From Candidatus Nealsoniibacteriota bacterium (lineage in GTDB: Bacteria > Patescibacteriota > Minisyncoccia > Minisyncoccales > PWPS01), in contig PWKK01000023.1 of the NCBI GenBank assembly GCA_003560665.1, positions 75,698-110,416 of the forward strand: DNA of 34,719 nt. Direction: 5' to 3'. Position 1 is the first letter of the stretch, and the number at the start of each line of letters is the position of its first letter. The position numbers and the translations under genes are program-made. The notes under the pieces were generated by a model that was given only the letters and a program-made list of their open reading frames with translations, had not been told where the DNA came from and did no database searches. This document shows, one piece after another, positions 15,836-22,382 of this stretch.

Positions 15836-16432
15836 ATGGGTGAACAAGGTCATATTTGGGTAGAGGGCACGAATCTTTTTTTTATAGATACAGCGGGTGC
15901 GAAAAAAGGCGCGACTGGTACGGCGACTGGTAATTCTGGTTCCCCGGGGTATATGTGGATATTGGGAGATTATATATATTATACCGATCAAAATGGGGAT
16001 GAGAGATATCTAAGTAATATAAACAAACCAGGAGGCAGTGGGTCGCCCACTGGACAACAGTGGTTGCAGGCAGATAGCGATTACATCCGTTATATCGGCG
16101 GTGGTGGTGCCGTGACGGAGTGGTATCATGCTGATCACGGGAACTCGCATTCAGACGACCATCCTAATGTACATACGAATACTCATAACGACAACCACCC
16201 TAATACACATACAAACACTCATGGCAACCACAGCGATCACGCCAACTGGCACGGTGATACATTTGGGGCTGTAGTTGGTTGCCATACGGATAATCACACC
16301 AACACTAACCCACACAGTAACACCGTCCACCACAGCGACCATAGCGACAGCCATACCAATACGGTCACTCACTCTGATCACGCTAACGAGCATACCAACC
16401 ACCATGGTGATACACATGGTGACACTTTGTGA
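15836..16432 (+). CDS. H-x-(N/D) repeat protein, candidate substrate of the adjacent radical SAM enzyme
   Basis: A 198-residue protein in two parts. Residues 5-92 hold three loose repeats, each starting G-x-x-W and continuing with an aromatic strand and a D-x-x-G turn (GHIWVEGTNLFFIDTAG, GYMWILGDYIYYTDQNG, GQQWLQADSDYIRYIGG). Gly/Ser/Thr-rich linkers such as GNSGSPG separate them. Residues 98-198 contain 25 His, 23 of them in H-x-N or H-x-D triplets (HAD, HGN, HSD, HPN, HTN and so on); the other two are each followed directly by another His. One Cys (149) lies mid-tail. There is no signal peptide. Codons in the tail look richer in C and G than the AT-rich neighbours. It is the last gene of the tight operon. 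Likely a radical-SAM-modified repeat peptide or a metal-binding protein; no known family recognised. Confidence 0.8.
   Translation: MGEQGHIWVEGTNLFFIDTAGAKKGATGTATGNSGSPGYMWILGDYIYYTDQNGDERYLSNINKPGGSGSPTGQQWLQADSDYIRYIGGGGAVTEWYHADHGNSHSDDHPNVHTNTHNDNHPNTHTNTHGNHSDHANWHGDTFGAVVGCHTDNHTNTNPHSNTVHHSDHSDSHTNTVTHSDHANEHTNHHGDTHGDTL
16127..16423 (+). repeat. Coding repeat of 23 H-x-(N/D) triplets
   Basis: In-frame degenerate repeat encoding His about every three to six residues (one larger gap of eleven), with Asn or Asp at position +2 of 23 histidines. The position between is Thr, Ser, Gly, Pro, Ala or Asn. Codons for His, Asn, Asp and Thr alternate between C- and T-ending forms, so the repeat is kept at protein level and not as a recent DNA duplication. 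Confidence 0.85.
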
Positions 16433-16813
16433 ATGCTTGGTTGGCTTTTCAGTAGGTTTGAATTTTTTGATTTTTACTCCTTAAAGTTGAGGGTTATGTC
16501 TCGGACAAGGGTCGACCGTAGGTAATAATAAACTCTAAATTGTAAGCTCTAAATGCCAAAAACGCACATCTACGACAACAAGGTTGTCGGGATTTTAATT
16601 AAGTTCAAAATTTAAAGATTGAAGACCAAAATAATAGCAGCAATTTTCAATTTCCAAGCACTCAATTTACAATATGAAGTTACGTAGCGTAAAACTATGT
16701 AATGGCTCATTTTATATGGTATCCTCGTTGTTTTATGCAAACAATCCCCAATATCCAAACATGATTAATTTTCAAAACTAATTAATCTTTGCTCTGTTAG
16801 ATAGAATTGCTAT
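16433..16813. other. Structured gene-free stretch between the His-repeat gene and the reverse transcriptase
   Basis: These 381 bases contain no convincing reading frame on either strand. Four short inverted repeats are visible: CGACAAC/GTTGTCG (16573-16589); TTACG/CGTAA around 16680; GATTAATT/AATTAATC (16763-16770 with 16780-16787); and TTAGATAG/CTATCTAA (16797-16817). On the minus strand this is the 3' flank of the reverse transcriptase gene, so it may hold the RNA part of that retroelement. No group II intron domain V or template repeat was recognised. Confidence 0.5.
16573..16589 (+). terminator. Possible terminator downstream of the His-repeat operon
   Basis: A seven-base-pair stem CGACAAC/GTTGTCG with an AAG loop, followed by GATTTTAATT. 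The T-run is short and the site is 140 bases past the operon's last stop, so termination is possible but weakly supported. The hairpin may instead belong to the retroelement RNA on the other strand. Confidence 0.35.
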
Positions 16814-16817
16814 CTAA
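16797..16817 (-). repeat. Hairpin overlapping the reverse transcriptase stop codon
   Basis: TTAGATAG pairs with CTATCTAA across a five-base loop; the minus-strand TAG stop of the reverse transcriptase (16816-16814) is within the right arm. No T-run follows on the minus strand, so it is not a standard terminator. It could mark the end of the element's coding part. Confidence 0.45.
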
Positions 16818-18010
16818 TGGGGTGAAATAAAACCTTTAATTTTTTCAATCAAGGAGGTTTGCTGGTTTTTCTCTATTTTGGAAATTCTTTTTTCTAATTC
16901 TTTCATTGAGTTTGTTATTGATTTTATTTCTTTTAAAATTATTTTTTGCTCGTAATAGTGGGATTCTTCTTTTAATTCTCTTAATGAATAATAGGTATTC
17001 GATTTACAGCTTTTGCCTCTTTTTTTCCGTTCTTTTTTTCTTTTAAGGCTCTTATTTTTGTCATATTTTTGTTTTATGGAAGAAAGTGACTTTAGTCCCA
17101 TTTCTTTTTCAAGGATGGAGTTTGTGAGAAATATATTTCCTTCTCTCATTTTACTATCTCTATTTCTCGTGATGTATCTTCTTAATCTCATTCTGATAAA
17201 GGCATCGACATCTTTAAACTCTCTCATGCAACTTGCATGCTTGTAATAGTTACCGAATCCTAAAATTTGATTATTTAATAACTTTATCACCACTTTTTTC
17301 GGCTTTTTCTTTGTAAGATGAGTTATTTTAATAATCCTTTGTCTAAACTCTTTAGCCTTCTTTTCGGAGATTCTGAAATAATTTGAATAGAATTCAAAGC
17401 CAATGAAACTAACTCTATTTTGATGAAATTTTCCAGAACTTAACTTTTTTTCATTTATTTCCAGCTTTAATTCTTGAAGTTTTGGAGTAATGATGTTTTT
17501 AAGAAATTGTTCAGGCTCTTTTTTATTTTTGCAGAGAATTAAATAATCATCAACTTTTCTTAAAAAAGGATTCTTGATTTCAGTATCCAGATTTAAAAGG
17601 AAAATTCCCGCTAAAATGTATGATAGTCGGGAACCGATAGATAGCCCCTTTTTATAGGGAGATTTTTCAAGAAAAATGGGGATTTCTTTTTATAAATATT
17701 TTTTAAATTTTCTTGATGGGTGGGTGTTTATTAGCTTTTGATATGTAACAGGGAGTGTACTAAGTAATACTTGATGATCTATAGAGGGGAAATATTTTTT
17801 AATATCAAAACTAAGAAAATAAGGGTGTGTCCTAGAGGTTTCTTGGATAAATTTCAAATTTTCTTTAGGAATATGTTGAATTAAGTAGTGTTGGGGAGCA
17901 AAGTTCCTTATTTTTGGCCTGAATTTACGCAAAAGAAAATCAGAAACCTCTTTTTCTTTTGTATTTTGAGTAGCATTAAAATAGGGGAGTTGATTTGTTT
18001 TTCTGCTCAT
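16814..18010 (-). pseudogene. Reverse transcriptase gene with one in-frame TAA
   Basis: Reading the minus strand from the ATG at 18010 to the TAG at 16814 gives one continuous frame of about 398 codons broken only by a TAA at 17692-17690. Before the stop is the RT block FLSFDIKKYFPSIDHQVLL (first catalytic Asp). After it come KKGLSIGSRLSYILAG (block 4), LRKVDDYLILCKNKK (the catalytic D-D pair, V-D-D instead of Y-A-D-D), VSFIGFEFYSNYF, and a thumb-like segment with LGFGNYYKHASC. A Lys-rich coiled-coil tail ends it. All catalytic blocks are intact, so inactivation is recent, or the TAA (perhaps from CAA) is a sequencing artefact or read through. The I-G-x-x-x-S-Y form of block 4 differs from the group II (QGxxxSP/Q) and usual retroelement forms, so the class is uncertain. 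No endonuclease domain is present. Confidence 0.82.
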
Positions 18011-18087
18011 ACTTTGCCTTTTTTCTTTTCTTTTGATTAAACTACTACGGTTTTTGTTTGAAAATTAATTATTACTATTTTCATTTT

Positions 18088-19024
18088 TAAGGATTGGATT
18101 TTGGATTTACGTGAATTTTACGCTGAAATGCAACACTTGTCATATACTTCGCACGGTGTTGTGCCTCAGTGAAGGGGCTCTCTCGGGGTGTGATTGATAT
18201 TATGTTACACTATCTGGCTCCTCTTGGGAGAAATTAGCAAAATTATATCCTTTTTTAAATACTTTTCTGAATCGTTCGTTGGTGTTCTTATTCTTGGGAT
18301 GTTTCTCAAGGAGATTATAGGCGAGTAAAATAAACAATAGCAGAGGTTTCTTTTTCAATCATCCCCCAGAGAGCAAACTCACTATCTCGATTATAAGTGA
18401 TTGTTCCTTCGATGTAGTGTTCTTTGTTCTTTGCATCTGCGTTATCTCCCGTACACCGCACTATCCGTCTGCTAGAGCAAAGAGACTTTTACGCTTTATA
18501 TAGGTCAAAAAATGGCTGATTTGTGCACGTCCCTTAGACAAGTATCTCCTTCCCAGTTTTCTTCTTTTTCCAATCTTTCTTCGATAGAAAGTACATTTCG
18601 TATCCAGCTTTGTCTTTCTCCCTTTTTGAGCTGTATTTCCTTCTTCTTCCTTGTCGTGGAAGCTTCTTTTTTAAATCCGGACGGAATCTTTCTGTCCATT
18701 CATAAATAATTTGATGATGAATCTTCTGTTTGTGGGCCACTAATTTAGGAGATATCAGAGGAGAAAATCTTTTTTCAATTATCAGAGAAAGATGAGGGTT
18801 TTTTCTGTGAGGCGTGATTCAGTTTTTGATTCCCTTCTTCTTTTTGCTTTCTTTTCTGTCGATCAGACACGGCAAATACCATCAGAATCCTTGTTGCGAT
18901 TAACTTCTTTCCAGACAGCATCTTTGGTTTTGCTAATTCTAAGAGCGATATCGGCGCATGATTCTTCTTGCCTTAATCCGCTTGAGATGACAGATCTGTC
19001 ATCTCTGCTAAAATGTTTATGCAT
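18088..19024 (-). pseudogene. Frameshifted IS30-family transposase
   Basis: On the minus strand an ATG at 19024-19022 starts a helix-turn-helix region (HKHFSRDDRSVISSGL, then CADIALRISKTKDAVWKEVN) typical of IS30 N-termini. After a stop and shift comes IHHQIIYEWTERFRPDLKKK with RQGRRRKYSSKRE. After another shift follows NVLSIEERLEKEENWEGDT, whose W-E-G-D-T is the first DDE Asp motif of IS30. Later scraps are TYNRDSEFALWGMIEKE and, in a different frame, NTNERFRKVFKKGYNFANF, and the last frame stops at 18088. These occur in the correct order for one transposase, but in several frames with internal stops, so the gene is dead. Terminal inverted repeats were not convincingly found. It lies upstream of the reverse transcriptase on the same strand. 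Confidence 0.8.
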
Positions 19025-19131
19025 ACTCGTGTTGGTGGTTGCTGGTTTGTACTTATTGCCAGGGTACTATCCGAGTATGTTCTTTGCAAAAATCTATCGT
19101 TTCCTTGCAGTGACGAATTTGTGTTAATTCT

Positions 19132-19164
19132 TTGACTTTTCTTTCTTTTTCTGTAAAGTATAAT
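19132..19164 (+). promoter_or_regulatory. Candidate promoter for the second radical SAM operon
   Basis: A perfect -10 box TATAAT (19159-19164) lies 30 bases before the ATG at 19194. TTGACT (19132-19137) is upstream but 21 bases away, longer than ideal. Position, and its lying after the dead transposase, make it a likely start of the 19194-21609 operon. Confidence 0.45.
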
Positions 19165-19193
19165 AACAGAAGTTGGTAACAGACTGAAGTATT

Positions 19194-20294
19194 ATGGCGG
19201 GTAAAAACTTTAGACCAAAAAGGCTCCACGTTCAGTGGCACATCACGGATAAGTGCAATCTTAACTGTAAGCACTGTTATAAAGACCCCGAATTAGAGAA
19301 AAATGAGGTTTCTTTTGCTGATTTAAAAATAATTTTAGAGGATTATATAAAGCAGCTTGAAAAGTGGGAGATAAACAAGGGTAGTATATCTTTTATGGGG
19401 GGAGAGCCTTTTGCGAGAAGCGACTTCTTTGATCTTTTAAAAGAGTGTCAGAAGTATTCGGAAAAAATAAATTATAGACTTTCTAGTAATGGGACACCGA
19501 TAAATAAAAAAACTGCCCGGAAGTTAAAAGAAGTGGGAATTACTAGTGTGCAGATTAGCTTAGAGGGAAGAGAAGAAGTAAATGACAGCATTAGGGGAAA
19601 AGGTGTTTTTAAAAGAGCGATAAAAGGAGTTAAAAATTTAAGAAAAGAAAATATTGGGGTGTCACTTTCCGTTACCGTTTGTAAGCAAAATATCAAAGAA
19701 GTTCCTCACATGATAAAATTAGCTCAAAAGCTAGATATTGGAGGAATTGGTTTTCGGAGAATTGTCCCTCTTGGAAATAGTCAAAATGCGAAAAATTTTC
19801 TTCTTTCTCCAAATGAGACAAAGGATTTTTACAAGTTACTGCTAAAGGAAGAAAAGAAAACAGGAATGAATTTAACGGGGGCATGTGAAATGGGAGTTGT
19901 TGCGCAAGAGGAAAAAGTACATATGGGGTGCCCTGTCGGGTTCAATGCTTTTATAATTATGCCTGATGGGGCCGTGCTCCCTTGCAGAAGATTACCTGTT
20001 TATGCGGGAAATGTACTAAAAGATGGATTTGAAAAGATCTATTATAATTCAAAAATATTTAAAGAACTTAGAAACATTAAAAATACAAACGAGCACTGTG
20101 GGAAGTGTCCTTATTTTCTAGAATGCAGAGGAGGTGCGAAGTGTATTAATTATGCGTATTATGGGAATGCTTTTAATCCGGATCCACAGTGCTGGAGAGC
20201 CTTTAAGCAGATTCCACCAAAAAAATTAAAAGTAAAAAAAGCAGAAAAGATAGAAAAAGAGAAGAGCAATAAGTGGATTCTGTCTAAAAAATAA
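19194..20294 (+). CDS. Radical SAM/SPASM protein, peptide-maturase-like
   Basis: A 366-residue protein with C21-x3-C25-x2-C28 (DKCNLNCKHCYKD), the SAM-contact motif FMGGEPF, and a C-terminal SPASM domain. The SPASM domain has CPVGFNAFIIMPDGAVLPC, then CGKCPYFLEC, CRGGAKC and a last QCW. The C-x2-C-x5-C spacing is standard and the next interval is five residues (RGGAK). Family members modify ribosomal peptides or enzymes post-translationally. A basic tail follows the domain. Four bases after the stop comes a 69-residue gene, and then a HemN/HemW-like radical SAM gene, so these are probably one operon. The SPASM class is clear; the substrate is unknown, and the small neighbour is a candidate partner or substrate. 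Confidence 0.88.
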   Translation: MAGKNFRPKRLHVQWHITDKCNLNCKHCYKDPELEKNEVSFADLKIILEDYIKQLEKWEINKGSISFMGGEPFARSDFFDLLKECQKYSEKINYRLSSNGTPINKKTARKLKEVGITSVQISLEGREEVNDSIRGKGVFKRAIKGVKNLRKENIGVSLSVTVCKQNIKEVPHMIKLAQKLDIGGIGFRRIVPLGNSQNAKNFLLSPNETKDFYKLLLKEEKKTGMNLTGACEMGVVAQEEKVHMGCPVGFNAFIIMPDGAVLPCRRLPVYAGNVLKDGFEKIYYNSKIFKELRNIKNTNEHCGKCPYFLECRGGAKCINYAYYGNAFNPDPQCWRAFKQIPPKKLKVKKAEKIEKEKSNKWILSKK

Positions 20295-20298
20295 ATCT

Positions 20299-20508
20299 AT
20301 GAAGGCATTTGCAAACAAAAAAAGGGATTATATTATCACATACCGAGGCGGTTCTTCTTATACTGTTTTGGGTTGGATAAAAGCGAAAACAAAAGAGAAA
20401 GCTTTTAAAAAGGCAAAGAAGAAACTAAGCGGGAAAGCAAAAGAAAGGTTTGTTTCTGGCGCTCAAATTGCAGAGTGGAAAGGAGTAGGAACTATATTTT
20501 TTCAATAA
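20299..20508 (+). CDS. Small basic protein between two radical SAM genes
   Basis: A 69-residue protein with an early beta-like part (RDYIITYRGGSSYTVLGWIKA), a Lys-rich helix (KTKEKAFKKAKKKL) and a C-terminal W-K-G-V-G-T-I-F-F-Q. It has no Cys, signal peptide or membrane segment. I recognise no family. It begins four bases after the SPASM radical SAM gene and ends 21 bases before the HemN-like gene. Its size and position fit an accessory recognition protein or a peptide substrate, but there is no leader/core pattern such as a double-Gly followed by a repeated core, so an ordinary small beta-alpha protein is at least as likely. Confidence 0.65.
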   Translation: MKAFANKKRDYIITYRGGSSYTVLGWIKAKTKEKAFKKAKKKLSGKAKERFVSGAQIAEWKGVGTIFFQ

Positions 20509-20529
20509 ATTAATGTAATATATTAGCAT

Positions 20530-21609
20530 ATGAAGGGCTTTATATCCGAAAAAGAGCTTTTAAATCTTTGGGAAAAGAAACTTTCTTCAATAAGGGATGA
20601 GGAGAGTTTTAATCTATACATTGACAATCCTTTTTGTGTACAGCAGTGTGCATACTGTAAACACACGGGAAGCCTGAAAAGAGACTACGAAGATGATTTT
20701 AGTAAATATTATGAAGAAATCTTGCCAGCTCAAATAAAAATATTTTCTAGTTTACTTAAAAAGAAAATTCCCGATACGGTTTACTTTGGAGGAGGTACTC
20801 CGAGTGCGATGTCTTTTTCTCAGATGAAGAATGTTTTTAGTAGCATCCCAAACTTTAAAAAAATAAAAAAGAAAGCGTTTGAGTGTAATCCAAATCTTTT
20901 AAACAAGGAAAAGATAAAGTTGCTTATAGAAAATAATTTTACTTATGTTTCCTTTGGAATACAGTCTCTCGATAAAGATGTTTTAGATTACAATAGGCGC
21001 GATAATTATGAAAAAATACCCCTGAAAGACTATATAGGAAAGTTTGAAAAGGAAGGAGTAAGAGTAAACTGTGACTTGATGGCGTTTATCGGTGAGTATA
21101 AAGACAATCCAAGCATTGAAATAAAAAGAGTAGAGAAAGATATAGTGGGGCTTGTTAAAACCTATAGACCGAGTATGATTACTATATATCCGGAAAGTGG
21201 ATTTCTAAGAGAAGATAAAATCAGGGGAGCATATCTTTCACGAAAGCTTCGTGAAATGATTTTAAAACTAGATAAAAAGCATAACTTTGGCCATCAGGAT
21301 GAATTTTTACTAAGCTTGAATAAAGATGACATATTGCGGGGAATGGAGATTTGTTATCATCTGGGAGTTTCCCTTTCTTCGGAGGAATTAAGAGAAACGA
21401 AGAAATACGATTCTTCCGGACCACCAAACCAAAGCCCGGTTCAGAACTGTTTGGCACTCGGTGGCTTTAAACACCACCGTCCCTGGAGCTATCACGGAAG
21501 AGATTTTGTCTACCATAACCTAAACGAGGAAAATACAGGATTTAGTTATTTTATTACGGGGGAAAAAGAAAAGAAAAGACCCGTGTTTACGAACATGGAT
21601 TTTATCTAA
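20530..21609 (+). CDS. HemN/HemW-like radical SAM protein
   Basis: A 359-residue protein with the coproporphyrinogen-oxidase-family form of the radical SAM motif: C36-x3-C40-x2-C43 in NPFCVQQCAYCKHTG. Then come VYFGGGTPSAMS, FECNPNLLNKEK and VSFGIQSLDKDVLDYNRR, all HemN/HemW signatures. The usual C-terminal HemN helical domain is missing or diverged; instead the end has GLALGG-like CLALGGFKHHRPW and HVYH-type His. HemW-like proteins insert heme; other relatives methylate or rearrange substrates. No haem genes are near, while a SPASM enzyme and small protein precede it, so a specialised role in that operon seems more likely than porphyrin chemistry. Family membership is firm. Confidence 0.84.
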   Translation: MKGFISEKELLNLWEKKLSSIRDEESFNLYIDNPFCVQQCAYCKHTGSLKRDYEDDFSKYYEEILPAQIKIFSSLLKKKIPDTVYFGGGTPSAMSFSQMKNVFSSIPNFKKIKKKAFECNPNLLNKEKIKLLIENNFTYVSFGIQSLDKDVLDYNRRDNYEKIPLKDYIGKFEKEGVRVNCDLMAFIGEYKDNPSIEIKRVEKDIVGLVKTYRPSMITIYPESGFLREDKIRGAYLSRKLREMILKLDKKHNFGHQDEFLLSLNKDDILRGMEICYHLGVSLSSEELRETKKYDSSGPPNQSPVQNCLALGGFKHHRPWSYHGRDFVYHNLNEENTGFSYFITGEKEKKRPVFTNMDFI

Positions 21610-21633
21610 ATTAATAAGATAATATAAAAAAAT

Positions 21634-22194
21634 ATGTCAAAAAAGATAATTATTTTAAATATAGTGGGAATGGTGATAGTGGGGCTTGGTGTTATTTATT
21701 TTTTCGCTTGGAGGCCTCAAGAAAAGTCGGTGGATGTGCCAAGAGAAGAAGCAGAAGGGATTTACTTTAACTCAAATATAGATATAGGTATTCCGGAACA
21801 CCCCGGAATGAATTTCGTTATGGAGTATAGAAGAGGAGTGCTCGTTGCACATTACTATATCGCTAAAGAAAAACAAAGTAACTTGATTGATTTTTTTAAA
21901 AATGAGTTAGATAATTTTGAGGTTGCAGAAGATATAAGCGTTTCAAATGCCCGTTATTTTTATATGAGCAACAAGAAAATGATGGCCTATGACAGTGAAG
22001 GTGACTATGATGATCAACATGATCTTATAGAGGCACATGAAGAGTTCAAGGAAGGGGAATTAATGACAGTTGAAGTTGGAAGAGCTCCTGTTAATCCTGG
22101 ATTTGATTATATCGATTTTAACCCTATGCGCCCAGGACAAAGAGAATTGGAAGAAACAATGGTTGTGTTTTGGTTTTATTCACCGAATATATAA
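21634..22194 (+). CDS. Anchored extracytoplasmic protein of unknown function
   Basis: A 186-residue protein with one N-terminal membrane segment (about 4-25, IIILNIVGMVIVGLGVIYFF) and an acidic outer domain lacking Cys. The domain contains GIPEHPGMNFVMEYRRGVL and later VVFWFYSP. I know no matching family. It begins 24 bases after the HemN-like gene and could share its transcript, but it could equally be independent. The start ATG is the only sensible one, directly before the membrane segment. Confidence 0.62.
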   Translation: MSKKIIILNIVGMVIVGLGVIYFFAWRPQEKSVDVPREEAEGIYFNSNIDIGIPEHPGMNFVMEYRRGVLVAHYYIAKEKQSNLIDFFKNELDNFEVAEDISVSNARYFYMSNKKMMAYDSEGDYDDQHDLIEAHEEFKEGELMTVEVGRAPVNPGFDYIDFNPMRPGQRELEETMVVFWFYSPNI

Positions 22195-22382
22195 TATTTA
22201 AATTTAATTTTCAGATTAAAAGATATTGGCAGAGTGTAAGCTACATACAAAGAATAATATAAGGTTGTGCGTTAACTCTACTTTTTGAAATTTGAAGGTC
22301 AGCAAGCGAGTGGGAAGAAGGATTTTGCAGGGAAAAAAAGAGATAACTGCTTTAAATAAAAGTTTCTATAGACGACTAAGAA

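Noticed and set aside
16151-16417. Minus-strand frame opposite the His-repeat gene
   Set aside because: It is the reverse complement of the His/Asn/Asp codons and gives a Val/Met-rich product with no domain; a shadow.
16127-16432. CRISPR-like array
   Set aside because: The repeat is a degenerate codon-level triplet without fixed spacer and repeat lengths.
17690-17692. Reassigned stop codon explaining the TAA in the reverse transcriptase
   Set aside because: TAA, TAG and TGA all end other genes in this window, so no reassignment is supported.
16433-18100. Diversity-generating retroelement template repeat
   Set aside because: Neither strand of the flanks resembles the 3' ends of the lectin-fold genes at 12000-12143 or 29220-29406, by eye.
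19053-19274. Separate minus-strand gene overlapping the 19194 start
   Set aside because: It overlaps a clear radical SAM gene on the other strand; the part with a transposase-like flavour is best seen as flank of the IS30 remnant.
20530-21609. Haem biosynthesis enzyme HemN
   Set aside because: The C-terminal HemN domain is not recognisable and no haem genes are near; only the wider HemN/HemW family is supported.
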